Assembly (NCBI GenBank): GCA_947589425.1
Contig: CANQAV010000004.1
Location: 62,001 to 126,000, forward strand
Direction of reading: 5' to 3'
DNA length: 64,000 bases
From: Candidatus Gastranaerophilales bacterium
Lineage (GTDB): Bacteria; Cyanobacteriota; Vampirovibrionia; Gastranaerophilales; Gastranaerophilaceae
The notes beneath the pieces are model-generated. The model saw only the letters and a program-made list of their open reading frames with translations. It searched no databases and had not been told where the DNA came from. Below, piece by piece: positions 1 to 8,483 of this stretch (within the stretch, counting starts at the first letter, position 1; the number at the start of each line of letters is the position of its first letter). The position numbers and the translations under genes were made by a program.

Positions 1-52
1 TTAATATTTTTTTATGTCTTTTTCTTAATACGTTACCGCGTTTAACTCTCAT
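1..52 (-). CDS. rplT: Ribosomal protein L20, N-terminal fragment (runs off the left edge)
   Basis: The ATG on the minus strand lies at 52-50 and the frame stays open to the window edge. The 17 visible residues (MRVKRGNVLRKRHKKIL) match the basic N-terminus of bacterial L20, which binds 23S rRNA early in 50S assembly. It lies 15 bases downstream of rpmI, the usual rpmI-rplT order. Only this N-terminal piece is inside the window. Confidence 0.9.
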   Translation of the reverse strand, partial: MRVKRGNVLRKRHKKIL

Positions 53-67
53 AGTTCACAACCTTCC

Positions 68-277
68 TTACTTTGCATGTTTCTTATAGGGTAATTCCTT
101 AGCAATCATTGCTAAATTTCCTTCAAATACTTCAACGGTACCTGTCAGTCTGTTTTTTCTTGAAGGGCTTTTGTGAGCTAATAAGTGTCCTTTGCCTGCT
201 CTTTGGCGTAAAACTTTACCTGATGCGGTAATTTTGTAGCGTTTAGCCGCTGATCTGTGTGTTTTCATTTTTGGCAT
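68..277 (-). CDS. rpmI: 50S ribosomal protein L35
   Basis: The product is 69 residues, close to the usual 64-66 of L35. It has the family's opening (MPKMKTHRSAAKRYKIT) and a lysine/arginine-rich body, including the HLLAHKS segment typical of L35. L35 is a structural protein of the large ribosomal subunit. A strong Shine-Dalgarno site (AGGAG) sits 8-10 bases before the ATG. The next gene downstream is rplT. No infC lies directly upstream, where it often does; the gene seems to start a transcript from its own promoter (336-364). Confidence 0.97.
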   Translation of the reverse strand: MPKMKTHRSAAKRYKITASGKVLRQRAGKGHLLAHKSPSRKNRLTGTVEVFEGNLAMIAKELPYKKHAK

Positions 278-329
278 TTTTATTTTCTCCTTTTTATCCC
301 TTGAGGCATACCACAGCCTTCTTCGGGCA
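278..329 (-). promoter_or_regulatory. rpmI 5' leader with a small hairpin
   Basis: This is the predicted untranslated leader between the rpmI promoter and its start codon. On the minus strand it contains a short stem (AGGC...GCCT, 8-base loop), flanked by complementary-looking GCCC and GGG runs. rpmI-rplT transcripts are often autoregulated by L20 binding their leader. That this leader does so is only a guess. Confidence 0.3.
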
Positions 330-335
330 TTAATA

Positions 336-364
336 ATTTTATTTAAAACATATTTTTATTGCAA
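336..364 (-). promoter_or_regulatory. Sigma-70-type promoter of rpmI-rplT
   Basis: Reading the minus strand, a -35 box TTGCAA (364-359) is followed after exactly 17 bases by a -10 box TAAAAT (341-336). Transcription would begin near 329 and leave a leader of about 50 bases before rpmI. Confidence 0.6.
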
Positions 365-397
365 GTATGGGATTAATTTATTATTAAAATATGTAAA

Positions 398-1633
398 TTA
401 TATGTTTTTTAAATATTCTTCCGGTGCAAGAATTACGACAAGTTTCGGCATTGAAAGAAGATTTTTTGCCATTTCGCTTACGTCTTTTTTATCTACGGCG
501 TTTATTTCTTTTATAAATCTTTCGTTATAGTCAAGTCCGAGCCCCATCATGAAATTATATCCTTCGGTTGCAGTTATTTGGGCATTGTTTTGAGTAAAAT
601 ATTTTAATCTTCCGGAGATATTTTCTTTTGCCCCTTTTAACTCTTTTTCATCAGGCGGTGTATCGGCAAGTTTTTGAAGCTCGTTTTTAAATCCGTCAAG
701 AGATTTTTGGATATTTTTCGCAGCGGTGCCTATATACATATTAAAAATTGCGGAATGCAAAAGAGTTTCATATTGGCTTCTTACGGTATATGCAAGCCCT
801 TGTTTATCTCTTAAATTAACAAATAATCTGCTTGATAAACCGGATGAGCCCAAAATATTATTTAAAATTGAATATTTTGCACTGTTTTCGCTTTTAAAGG
901 AGTCTACAAGCCAGCCTTGTATGATTTGTGCTTGAGCAACATCGTTTTTCACAATTTTTATTATTTTATCTTTTTCGATTTCATTTTTAAATATATCTTC
1001 TATTTCATCAAATGTATCGTATGAACGCATAAAATCGAAATTATCTTCAAAATATTGAAGAAGTTTTTCTTCTTCATCTTCAAAATCGCCCGTTAAAACA
1101 ATTGCTTTTTCGGCTTTGAAAAAGTCATCTTTTGCTTTTAAGATATCCTCTTTTGTGATTTTATCCAAATCTTCAAGAATTTTTGTGTGAGTTGAGCTAT
1201 AGGGGTGGTCTTTAAAAATATTTTTTACAAAGCTGTCGCTTAATTTAAAGCGGGGATTATCCAAATCCGCCGTAATTTCCCCTTTCATTTTGAATATTTC
1301 TTTTTCAAAATCATCAAATGTCGAATTTAAAATTAATTCTTTTGTTAATTCCATTGCACGTTTGAAATCTTCATTTAAAAAGATAAGGCTGATTTTAAAA
1401 TAGTCCTGTTTTGCTTTAAAAGTTATATCTATACATTCATTTTCAAACATAAGTGCTAATTCAGAGGCATTGTAATTTTTTGTGCCTTGAAGAAAAAGTC
1501 TTGCCAGAAGGGAATTTATTCCGTAATATTTTTCTTTTTTTGAGGTTTTAAAGAAAAATGACATACTTATTCGGGGTGTTTTCGGCGCTTTTTCAAGAAG
1601 TATATTTATACCTTTTCTGTTATACAGTTTCAT
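398..1633 (-). CDS. M16-family peptidase-like protein, catalytically inactive subunit
   Basis: A 411-residue protein of the M16 (pitrilysin/processing peptidase) fold. It starts at ATG 1633-1631, which overlaps the stop of the upstream M16 gene; an earlier in-frame ATG at 1729 lies inside that gene and is less likely. The region that aligns with the zinc site of its partner (around GINSLLARLFLQGTKNY) has no HxxEH, so it probably cannot cleave. It keeps the conserved C-terminal features (GSSGLSSRLFVNLRDKQGLAY) of the substrate-binding half. Bacterial M16B enzymes often work as an active/inactive pair that forms a closed chamber. The 14-base overlap suggests translational coupling. Last gene of the def operon. 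Confidence 0.88.
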   Translation of the reverse strand: MKLYNRKGINILLEKAPKTPRISMSFFFKTSKKEKYYGINSLLARLFLQGTKNYNASELALMFENECIDITFKAKQDYFKISLIFLNEDFKRAMELTKELILNSTFDDFEKEIFKMKGEITADLDNPRFKLSDSFVKNIFKDHPYSSTHTKILEDLDKITKEDILKAKDDFFKAEKAIVLTGDFEDEEEKLLQYFEDNFDFMRSYDTFDEIEDIFKNEIEKDKIIKIVKNDVAQAQIIQGWLVDSFKSENSAKYSILNNILGSSGLSSRLFVNLRDKQGLAYTVRSQYETLLHSAIFNMYIGTAAKNIQKSLDGFKNELQKLADTPPDEKELKGAKENISGRLKYFTQNNAQITATEGYNFMMGLGLDYNERFIKEINAVDKKDVSEMAKNLLSMPKLVVILAPEEYLKNI

Positions 1634-2963
1634 TTTTTTCTCCTTCGGGTAAAAGTATGCTTGTTGAAACAAAATCAGGGTGCAGATATTTTTTTGCAAT
1701 TTCTTCCAAGTATCTGCAATCAATTTCATCTAATACTTTAAGGTATTTATCCGCTAAAGATAAATCTTCGCATACCGTTGCATAATAACCTATTGTATCA
1801 GCTATATCGCTCACCATTTCGGAATCTTGAGCAAATGTGACTTTTGCTCTTTTTTTAGCTTTCTTTAGTTCGGCTTCCGTAATTTTATTTAAATTTAAAA
1901 GATGTTCTTTTAATTCTTTTATTACAACATCTTTCTTTTGAGCATCAAAATTGGCTTCAATCATAAAGTTATCGCCGTCCTTAAATTGATAATGACAGCT
2001 TTCAAGCTGATAATAGTGGGGATTTTTGGTATTTTCAATAAGGTCGCTGTATAGCCTTGAGCTTTTTCCGTCTCCGAGGATTGTTGAAATTAAATCAAGT
2101 GCAATTGTTTCTTTAAGGTTTTTTGCGCTGTCGCATAATGCCCCCAACATAATATATGCGGTATTGATTTCAGAGTAATCCGTAACTGTTTTCGGGTTTT
2201 TTATTTTAATTTCTTTTATTTGAGGGTCTGATTTTGCTTTTTCAAGATTAGAGGGCTTAAATTTAAAGTTTTGCTCTATAAGTTCAATCATCTTTTCTTC
2301 ATCAAAATCTCCCGCAACAATTGTTGTTATGTTTTTTGGAATGTAGAAAGTTTTATAGTATCTTGTAATTTCTTCCTGAGTGATGTTTGCTATTATTTTT
2401 TTTGTACCTATTACTTCTCTTTTGTAGGGGTGATTTTCATACATTGCAGAATTAAGGTTTTTATATACCTTTCTCCAGTTATTATCTTCCCCCATCCTTA
2501 TTTCTTCAATAACAACATACCTTTCCCTTTTAACTTCCGGGGGTTTGCCTTCGGGGTCAAATTCAGGCCCTATTTCTTCAATCGGGAAAAGAGCATCAAC
2601 CATCATATCCGCATGCATATTAAGAGCAAGTTCATAGTGTTCTTTTGGTATATTTATATAAAAGAAAGTATAGTCTTTCCAAGTTGCTGCGTTAATTATT
2701 CCGCCTTTTTCTTCCATTGCTCTGTCAAATGCGCCTGCGGGGTATTTTGTTGTTCCTTTAAAAAGAAGGTGTTCAACAAAATGCGATACTCCGTTATTGT
2801 CTTTATTTTCGTTAATTGAGCCTGTTTTAACCCATGAGCTTATATTAATCATCGGACTTTTTTTATAGGCAAAAACGGCTTTATGACCGTTTTCAAACGT
2901 ATAAACGCTCAAGGGTTTTTCTAAATAAGGGTATTCAATTTTTTCCTTTTTTATATAACTCAT
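1620..2963 (-). CDS. M16-family zinc metallopeptidase, catalytic subunit
   Basis: A 447-residue M16B peptidase. The inverted zinc motif HFVEH is at residues 61-65 (H61 and H65 bind zinc, E64 is the catalytic base). The third ligand is expected in the EEIRM segment near residue 153. The C-terminal half carries the GDGKSSRLYSDL element. No signal peptide is visible, so it is probably cytoplasmic, cutting peptides or small proteins. It begins 1 base after the aroH stop and overlaps the inactive M16 partner downstream, so both subunits should be made together. The exact substrate cannot be read from the sequence. Confidence 0.93.
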   Translation of the reverse strand: MSYIKKEKIEYPYLEKPLSVYTFENGHKAVFAYKKSPMINISSWVKTGSINENKDNNGVSHFVEHLLFKGTTKYPAGAFDRAMEEKGGIINAATWKDYTFFYINIPKEHYELALNMHADMMVDALFPIEEIGPEFDPEGKPPEVKRERYVVIEEIRMGEDNNWRKVYKNLNSAMYENHPYKREVIGTKKIIANITQEEITRYYKTFYIPKNITTIVAGDFDEEKMIELIEQNFKFKPSNLEKAKSDPQIKEIKIKNPKTVTDYSEINTAYIMLGALCDSAKNLKETIALDLISTILGDGKSSRLYSDLIENTKNPHYYQLESCHYQFKDGDNFMIEANFDAQKKDVVIKELKEHLLNLNKITEAELKKAKKRAKVTFAQDSEMVSDIADTIGYYATVCEDLSLADKYLKVLDEIDCRYLEEIAKKYLHPDFVSTSILLPEGEKNETV

Positions 2964-2964
2964 T

Positions 2965-3342
2965 TTATTCCGCCTTTTGAACTAAGTCGCCTCTTAAAAT
3001 TTTTGCACCTTTTAAATAAATGTGCTTGATTTCATCCTGTTTTTTTAGGGTATTTACATTAATTAAAATCCTCAAACATTTTTCCAAACTTCCTTCAACG
3101 TCAAGCTCGTGATAGCACATCATGGGCACCTGTTTAAAATCTAAACATTCCCTTGCATATTTTGCGGGAAATGCTTTATTTAAATCTTTTGTTAAAGTAA
3201 ATATTGCAAATGCAATATCTTCTTTTTCTATGTTGTTTTCTTTAATCATTTGAGAAAGCAATTCAACGGTTGCGTTTTTGATTTCTTCTTTTGTATTTTC
3301 TTCAAGCGTAATTGCGCCTCTTATTCCTCTTGAATATGTCAT
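2965..3342 (-). CDS. aroH: AroH-type chorismate mutase
   Basis: A 125-residue protein that matches the small trimeric AroH class, not the helical AroQ class. It catalyses chorismate to prephenate, the entry to phenylalanine and tyrosine. Family elements in order: RGIRGA at the N-terminus, the AFPAKYAR segment, the KCLRILI strand and IYLKGAKILRGDL near the end, which supply the arginine-rich active site. AroH enzymes are known mainly from Bacillus-type Firmicutes and cyanobacteria, which fits a cyanobacterial relative. It shares one base with the fmt stop upstream and is followed 1 base later by the M16 gene, so it sits inside a tight operon. Confidence 0.93.
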   Translation of the reverse strand: MTYSRGIRGAITLEENTKEEIKNATVELLSQMIKENNIEKEDIAFAIFTLTKDLNKAFPAKYARECLDFKQVPMMCYHELDVEGSLEKCLRILINVNTLKKQDEIKHIYLKGAKILRGDLVQKAE

Positions 3343-4283
3343 TATATAAATTTATCTCCCGTATTAATTCTTGCCCCTCTTGCCCAGTCGGAAGCTTTCA
3401 TTTCGTTTTTTCCTTCGGGTTTTACGGTAATTAATTTAATTGCATCATCAGAGCATTTTACAATTATTCCCTCATCGTCAATTTTAATTGTTTGAGAAGG
3501 CAAAAATGAGCTATTATCTTCTATGGGCAGAGTTTTTAAAACTTTTAATATCTTTCCGTTAAAGGTCGTGTGATTGGTGTTAATTTTATACATTGAGCGG
3601 ATTTTGTTGTGAAGCTCAAATGCACTCATATTCCAGTCGATAATTTTTTGTTCTTTTTGAAGTTTTTTTGTGTATGTCGCTTTAGAATTATCCTGCGGGG
3701 TTGGTTTTAGAGTGTTGTTATAAAGTCCTTTAAGGGTTTTATCCAAAAGCGCAGGGCTTTTTTTTGATATTATATCCATAAGTTCAATCACATTCATATC
3801 GGACTTAATATCAATTTTTTCCTGAAGGCAGATATCTCCCTCATCAAGCCCTAAAGAGGTTTTCATTGTGGTTATGCCGGTTTGTTCCCTGCCTTCCATA
3901 ATTGCCTGTGATATCGGATTTGCACCCCTATATTCGGGTAAAAGGCTTGCATGCAGATTGATTGTTGCATATTTTGGAATATCAATAACTTCCTGTGATA
4001 AAATTTGTCCGAAAGCAAAAGTAATAAAAAAATCACAGTTTAATTTTTTAAGTTCATTAATTACTTTTTCATCCTTTGAAATTTTATCAGGCTCAAACAC
4101 TTTAATACCGAAGTTTTTTGCAAGTTTTGTAATATTTCTTTCAACAATTTTTTTACCTCTGTTTTGAGGTTTTGCCTTTTGGGCTACAAGCGCTTCAACT
4201 TCATAATCGGGTGAATTTATGAAATATTTGAAACTTTCAAGCGCAATATCGGGTGTTGCAAAAAAAACCGTTTTTAATTTCAT
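3342..4283 (-). CDS. fmt: Methionyl-tRNA formyltransferase
   Basis: A 313-residue protein that formylates the initiator Met-tRNA using 10-formyltetrahydrofolate. The formyltransferase domain fills residues 1-200 and has the catalytic set N109, H111 (in INLHASLLPEYRG) and D147 (LDEGD). A C-terminal tRNA-binding domain follows, ending GARINTGDKF. Length is normal for the family (about 310-320). Its ATG overlaps the def stop by 4 bases, so the two enzymes that add and remove the formyl group are translationally coupled. Confidence 0.96.
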   Translation of the reverse strand: MKLKTVFFATPDIALESFKYFINSPDYEVEALVAQKAKPQNRGKKIVERNITKLAKNFGIKVFEPDKISKDEKVINELKKLNCDFFITFAFGQILSQEVIDIPKYATINLHASLLPEYRGANPISQAIMEGREQTGITTMKTSLGLDEGDICLQEKIDIKSDMNVIELMDIISKKSPALLDKTLKGLYNNTLKPTPQDNSKATYTKKLQKEQKIIDWNMSAFELHNKIRSMYKINTNHTTFNGKILKVLKTLPIEDNSSFLPSQTIKIDDEGIIVKCSDDAIKLITVKPEGKNEMKASDWARGARINTGDKFI

Positions 4284-4912
4284 TGTTTGGAATTTTCCGA
4301 CTCTTCTATTTCTTTTTTCAGTTTTTCGACTTCTTCGGGATGATTTTTCTCATATTCAACAATTTCATCCTCTAAAAACTGTTCATCAATAAGCCTGTCT
4401 TCTTCAACGGGCGGAAGATTGTATTTTGCCAAAACATTATTGGCTTCAAATCTGTTTCTGCAATGGTCAATAAAGAGTTTTCCGTCAAGGTGGTCAAATT
4501 CGTGCTGAATAGCTCTTGCTAAAAGTATTCCGTCACGTGCTTCTTTTACAAAAGGACGTCCGTTTATATCAAGAGCTTTAACCATAACGTTTTTATATCT
4601 TCTTACGTTTGTATATGCTTGAGGGAAGCTCAAACAGCCTTCATAGCTGTTTATTGCGCCGGATTTTTTAATTATTTTAGGATTTATGAACACGATAGGG
4701 TCAATCGGACCCTTCGGGTCTGATACGTCAACTACAAAAATTCTTAAATTTTGTCCGACCTGAGGCGCTGCAAGACCGACGCCGTTTGCGTGGTACATGG
4801 TTTCAAGCATATCGGACACAAGATTTTTTATTTTTTTTGAAACTTTTATTACTTCCTTGGATTTTTCCCTCAAAGAAGGAGTTCCGTATTCAATTATTTT
4901 TAATATAGACAT
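4280..4912 (-). CDS. def: Peptide deformylase with acidic C-terminal extension
   Basis: A 210-residue metalloenzyme that removes the formyl group from nascent proteins. All three motifs are present: GVGLAAPQVG (44-53), EGCLSFP with metal ligand C93, and QHEFDHLDG with H137, E138 and H141. The core ends near residue 165. The remaining tail of about 45 residues is rich in Glu and Lys and absent from most deformylases; its role is unknown. No clear Shine-Dalgarno is seen; a TAATAT box ends 6 bases before the ATG, so the mRNA may be leaderless. First gene of the def-fmt-aroH-M16-M16 operon. Confidence 0.96.
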   Translation of the reverse strand: MSILKIIEYGTPSLREKSKEVIKVSKKIKNLVSDMLETMYHANGVGLAAPQVGQNLRIFVVDVSDPKGPIDPIVFINPKIIKKSGAINSYEGCLSFPQAYTNVRRYKNVMVKALDINGRPFVKEARDGILLARAIQHEFDHLDGKLFIDHCRNRFEANNVLAKYNLPPVEEDRLIDEQFLEDEIVEYEKNHPEEVEKLKKEIEESENSKQ

Positions 4913-4918
4913 AATTTT

Positions 4919-4924
4919 ATATTA
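4919..4924 (-). promoter_or_regulatory. -10 box placed for a leaderless def transcript
   Basis: TAATAT on the minus strand ends exactly 6 bases before the def ATG (4912-4910), so transcription would start at the A of the start codon. The box is a weak match on its own; the same spacing at other genes in the window supports it. Confidence 0.45.
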
Positions 4925-4956
4925 TCATATATAAGACATTCTAACAAATTTTAGAC

Positions 4957-5694
4957 TTAATTACCCATATAAAAGAGAATATCAATTATTAAGTCTGCAA
5001 AAAGAATGTAAATTGTACAAAGTATTGAGCTTTTTGTTGTTGATTCGCCGACGTTTTTTGCTCCCCCTCTTGTGTTATATCCGACTGTTGCACAGACAAG
5101 GGCTATAATTGCGCCAAACACAACTCCTTTAAAAAGACTGATATATATATCTTTCATAACAAGCATCAGCCAGACGGAGTTAAAATATCTTATGGGATGA
5201 AGCCCGATTGAAAAATATGAAACCAAAGCTCCGCCTAAAACCCCTGTTAATTCGGATAAAAGAACTATACAGAAGCATCCTGTTGCTCCCGCTATAATTC
5301 TCGGAGCAAAGTAATAGCCTATTGAATCAACTTTTAAAACATCAATTGCATCAATTTGATTGGTGACTTGCATATTTGCAACCTGTGCGGTGATAGCGGT
5401 TCCTGCTCTTGCAGCAAGTGCCAAAGCTGCAAACCCCGGGGCAATTTCTCTGATTAGGGCAACTGCAAGAAAGCCCCCAATATAGCTTTCTCCGCCCGAC
5501 ATTAAAAACTGATGAGCTACTTGAAGTGCAATTACACAGGCGGAAATAAAAACAATTGATAAACAAATGCCCAATGAGTCAAATCCTATTGAAGCCGTCT
5601 GTACAAGCACTGATGACAGGCGGACATTGCCTTTAAGAGTGTATTTTGCCGCCTGTATGAAGTTTTGGACACATATACCTAAAAATCTTATCAC
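4957..5694 (-). CDS. mlaE: MlaE-family lipid-transport ABC permease
   Basis: A 245-residue inner-membrane protein with about five hydrophobic segments. It has the MlaE/YrbE signature REIAPGFAALALAARAG followed by AQVANMQVTNQIDA and DVLKVDS. MlaE is the permease of the system that moves phospholipids between inner and outer membranes with MlaD, MlaF and periplasmic/outer-membrane partners. The start is GTG at 5694-5692: TATAAT lies at 5706-5701, exactly 6 bases before it, and no Shine-Dalgarno is seen. No mlaD or mlaF gene is adjacent, but an MlaA-domain protein lies at 36794-38839, so a Mla-like pathway probably exists in this organism. Confidence 0.92.
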   Translation of the reverse strand: MIRFLGICVQNFIQAAKYTLKGNVRLSSVLVQTASIGFDSLGICLSIVFISACVIALQVAHQFLMSGGESYIGGFLAVALIREIAPGFAALALAARAGTAITAQVANMQVTNQIDAIDVLKVDSIGYYFAPRIIAGATGCFCIVLLSELTGVLGGALVSYFSIGLHPIRYFNSVWLMLVMKDIYISLFKGVVFGAIIALVCATVGYNTRGGAKNVGESTTKSSILCTIYILFADLIIDILFYMGN

Positions 5695-5700
5695 AAGCTA

Positions 5701-5756
5701 ATTATATATATATAAATTAAAAAAAGCTAGATTTTTGTTTCTCTTTTTTATAAAAT
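5701..5756. promoter_or_regulatory. Divergent leaderless-type promoters (mlaE and glycosyltransferase-like gene)
   Basis: Two -10 boxes face outward. TATAAT at 5706-5701 (minus) ends 6 bases before the GTG of the MlaE gene. TAAAAT at 5751-5756 (plus) ends 6 bases before the ATG at 5763. Neither gene has a Shine-Dalgarno sequence in the remaining gap. Any -35 boxes are weak. Confidence 0.55.
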
Positions 5757-5762
5757 ACACTT

Positions 5763-7292
5763 ATGATAGTATTTGATACTTTATTTATTTTATTAATAAT
5801 TTATCTGTTCATATATTGCTTGTATCAGCTTTTTTTCTATGTAAAGGCTAACGATATTGAAAAATATTTTGATATGCAGGAAAAAACAAGAAGCTTTGCA
5901 ATGGACAAAAATAAGCTTGCAGTCATTATTTTTGCAACAATGAAAGATAAAAATCTTGATAAACTGCTCTCCGTTTTAAATAATCAATCATATCCGAAGG
6001 AAAATTATGAAGTGCATGTGGTTTATCAAAAGGATGAAAACGATACTTCAACTCCTCGTGATTTTGCACTCGGAGCAAGAATACACAACATTCAAAATCC
6101 CGATTATTTTTCAAAAGATAAAGCCGTTAATCTTTTAGTCCAGAAAATGATTGAAGAAAATGAATTCAGTGCATACGTATTTTTGGGTGCAAACAGAATG
6201 GTCGGAGAAAAATATCTTGAAAATATTAACAAATCTTTGGCTTCATCAAGTGTTTTAGTCGGAAGTATTGTCTGCACAAACGAAAAAAATCAGCTTGCAA
6301 AAAAAATCAAAAATGCAATTGTTTCTTCCTATTTGAAATATACAAGCAGAACAAACGGTATAGTCCGCTCAATGTTTAATCTGCCATTTTTTGTTGACGG
6401 GGATAATTTTGTTATTACTTCGGATATTTTAGAGAAGATGGGCTATGTCGGAATTGAAGATAAAGATTCAATGCTTGAATTTTCGCTTGATTTAGCTTCA
6501 AATAATATTAAGTCGGTTTATTCGCCATATATCATAAGCGCAATTGATGTTAAAAGTTATGATTTTACATCGCCCTCTCTTAAAAATAAATTTTCATTAT
6601 TTGCACATTATTTCCCCCTTCTTGCTTTTAAGGGCATAACATTCAGGGAATTTATTTTATTCCTTTTGAAGCCAAACTCACTGTTTGTTTTATTCAGCTA
6701 TATTGTTTTGGTATTTTTGTCCGTTTATATTCCGCATCATGTTTCCCATTGGGCGGTTATTTTGCTTGGGGTATTTTTGTTTGTTAATTTCATGATTTCG
6801 ATTTATTCTTCAAAAATGCGTTTTGTTGAAATATTTTGGCTGTGTTTTTATCCTTTATGTTTAAGCTGGCAAAAAATAAAAATTTTAATTAATAATTTAA
6901 CAATGAATTCTATTATAAAAAATAAATATGAAGAAGAAAACGTTAATTCCGCAACCATTAATGCCGTTGTAAATAATACCAAAAAAGATTTTAACGCAAA
7001 ATTAGATTTAGTTTCCGAGGACGGTATGAGAAAAGTTGTTTATCGTGAAGGAAACAGATTTATTGTTACCGATTCTTATCTTAGAATGTATGATGCACTA
7101 TCCGATATGACATATAAATTAAAATCAAAAGGATTGATGCTTAAAACCTGTCAAAATTGCAAACACTTTGTTCTATGTCCGGATGGCACTCTGGATTGTC
7201 TTAACGGAAAATGCCAGCTTTCACAGAATGAAATACTTGTGTGGAACGGCTGTCAATATTTTTTCCCGAATGATGAAATGCAAAACGGTTAA
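5763..7292 (+). CDS. Membrane protein with degenerate GT2 glycosyltransferase domain and Cys-rich tail
   Basis: A 509-residue protein. An N-terminal membrane helix (about 5-25) precedes a GT-A-like domain (about 50-270) recognisable from LAVIIFATMKDKN, the LLSVLNNQSYP segment and a later GIEDKDSMLEF segment. The usual DxD metal site is not found; the corresponding place reads VFLGANRMV. Three or four membrane helices follow (about 285-390). The last 45 residues hold six cysteines (CQNCKHFVLC, DCLNGKC, GCQYF), which looks like a small metal-binding or disulfide module. The gene is transcribed divergently from mlaE and ends 3 bases from convergent folC. Function is unknown; an envelope polysaccharide role is possible. 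Confidence 0.7.
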   Translation: MIVFDTLFILLIIYLFIYCLYQLFFYVKANDIEKYFDMQEKTRSFAMDKNKLAVIIFATMKDKNLDKLLSVLNNQSYPKENYEVHVVYQKDENDTSTPRDFALGARIHNIQNPDYFSKDKAVNLLVQKMIEENEFSAYVFLGANRMVGEKYLENINKSLASSSVLVGSIVCTNEKNQLAKKIKNAIVSSYLKYTSRTNGIVRSMFNLPFFVDGDNFVITSDILEKMGYVGIEDKDSMLEFSLDLASNNIKSVYSPYIISAIDVKSYDFTSPSLKNKFSLFAHYFPLLAFKGITFREFILFLLKPNSLFVLFSYIVLVFLSVYIPHHVSHWAVILLGVFLFVNFMISIYSSKMRFVEIFWLCFYPLCLSWQKIKILINNLTMNSIIKNKYEEENVNSATINAVVNNTKKDFNAKLDLVSEDGMRKVVYREGNRFIVTDSYLRMYDALSDMTYKLKSKGLMLKTCQNCKHFVLCPDGTLDCLNGKCQLSQNEILVWNGCQYFFPNDEMQNG

Positions 7293-7295
7293 AAA

Positions 7296-8483
7296 CTATT
7301 TTTTGAATATTTTTCCGAGCATATAAATTGAGCCTGAAAAAACTTTAAGATTTTTCTTTTTTAAAACTTCATCAATTTTTGTAATTTTTTTAGCTCTTGA
7401 TTTATATTTTTCATCTAATTCATCAAATTTTAAAGAATTCGGGTAATCGTATTCCATAAAATAAAATTCATCTTCATCTTTGAGCAAAATATCAAGCATT
7501 GACCTATAGTCTTTATTTTTTAAACAGCCGAATATGATGCTCTTTTTTTGTTCTTTAAAATTTTCATCCAAAAAATTTCTTAACGTTTTAATTCCGGAAG
7601 GATTGTGAGCGCAATCAATCAAGGTATTATTTTTTTTATCGTATTGAAGCCTGAAATCCCATTTTATTTCTTTAAGAGTATTTAATACTTCGTCATCAAT
7701 TTTTATTTTAAGTATATCTAAAACACCGAAGGCAAGGGCTAAATTTTGCGCTTGATGAGCGCCCAAAAGCGAAAATTCGGTTTTTTTGCCGTCAAATACG
7801 GCATAATTTTTTCCGTTTTCAAACTCGATTTTAATATCTTTTAAGGGTATAATTTTAGAATTTTTTTCATCCGCAATTTTTTTAATTATCTTATATCCCT
7901 TGTTTTCTTTCGAAATAACAACTTTTGATTTTGGTTTTATTATACCCGCCTTTTGAAGAGCAATTTCGTCAATTGTTTTGCCGAGCCTTTCTGTGTGGTC
8001 AAAATCAATTGTTGTAATTACGGGGATTGATTTTTTGATTATGTTCGTTGCGTCATATAACCCCCCAAGCCCCGTTTCAAGGACTATGTAATCAGGATTT
8101 TTGATATTAAAACAGTAAAATGCACAAGCTGTTATAAGTTCAAACTCGCTTAATTCAATATTATTTTTTTGAGCAAGTAAATCAATTTCATTGATTAATT
8201 TATCAAAAAGATAGGGCGAAATTTCTTCGTTATTAACCCTTATTCTCTCGGTATAACAAAATATATGGGGGCTTATGAAAAGAGCGGTTTTATAACCTTT
8301 TTTAATTAAAATATCGTTAATTATTTTTGAGGTTGAGCCTTTTCCGTTAGTTCCAGCAATATGGATGATTTTATATCCGTTTTGAGGATTTCCCAAAAGT
8401 TCAAGAATTTTTTCAATTCTCTCAAGTCCGAGCTTAATAAGAAATTTGTTGTGAGATGTTAAAATTTCTTGTGCCGATTTCAT
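7296..8483 (-). CDS. folC: Folylpolyglutamate synthase / dihydrofolate synthase
   Basis: A 395-residue Mur-ligase-like enzyme that adds glutamate to (dihydro)folates. The ATP-binding P-loop is GTNGKGS at 44-50. Other family marks are the FISPHIFCYTERIRVN segment, ETGLGGLYDATNII and ITTIDFDHTERLG. The C-terminal ligase domain has the DCAHNPSG motif. Length is slightly below the usual 420. It overlaps murG by 4 bases and ends the cell-wall operon. No separate folC candidate is visible here, so whether it does one or both reactions is open. Confidence 0.93.
   Translation of the reverse strand: MKSAQEILTSHNKFLIKLGLERIEKILELLGNPQNGYKIIHIAGTNGKGSTSKIINDILIKKGYKTALFISPHIFCYTERIRVNNEEISPYLFDKLINEIDLLAQKNNIELSEFELITACAFYCFNIKNPDYIVLETGLGGLYDATNIIKKSIPVITTIDFDHTERLGKTIDEIALQKAGIIKPKSKVVISKENKGYKIIKKIADEKNSKIIPLKDIKIEFENGKNYAVFDGKKTEFSLLGAHQAQNLALAFGVLDILKIKIDDEVLNTLKEIKWDFRLQYDKKNNTLIDCAHNPSGIKTLRNFLDENFKEQKKSIIFGCLKNKDYRSMLDILLKDEDEFYFMEYDYPNSLKFDELDEKYKSRAKKITKIDEVLKKKNLKVFSGSIYMLGKIFKK

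Noticed and set aside
398-1729. Start of the inactive M16 protein at 1729
   Set aside because: It would lie deep inside the catalytic M16 gene; the ATG at 1633 overlaps that gene's stop and gives the normal length.
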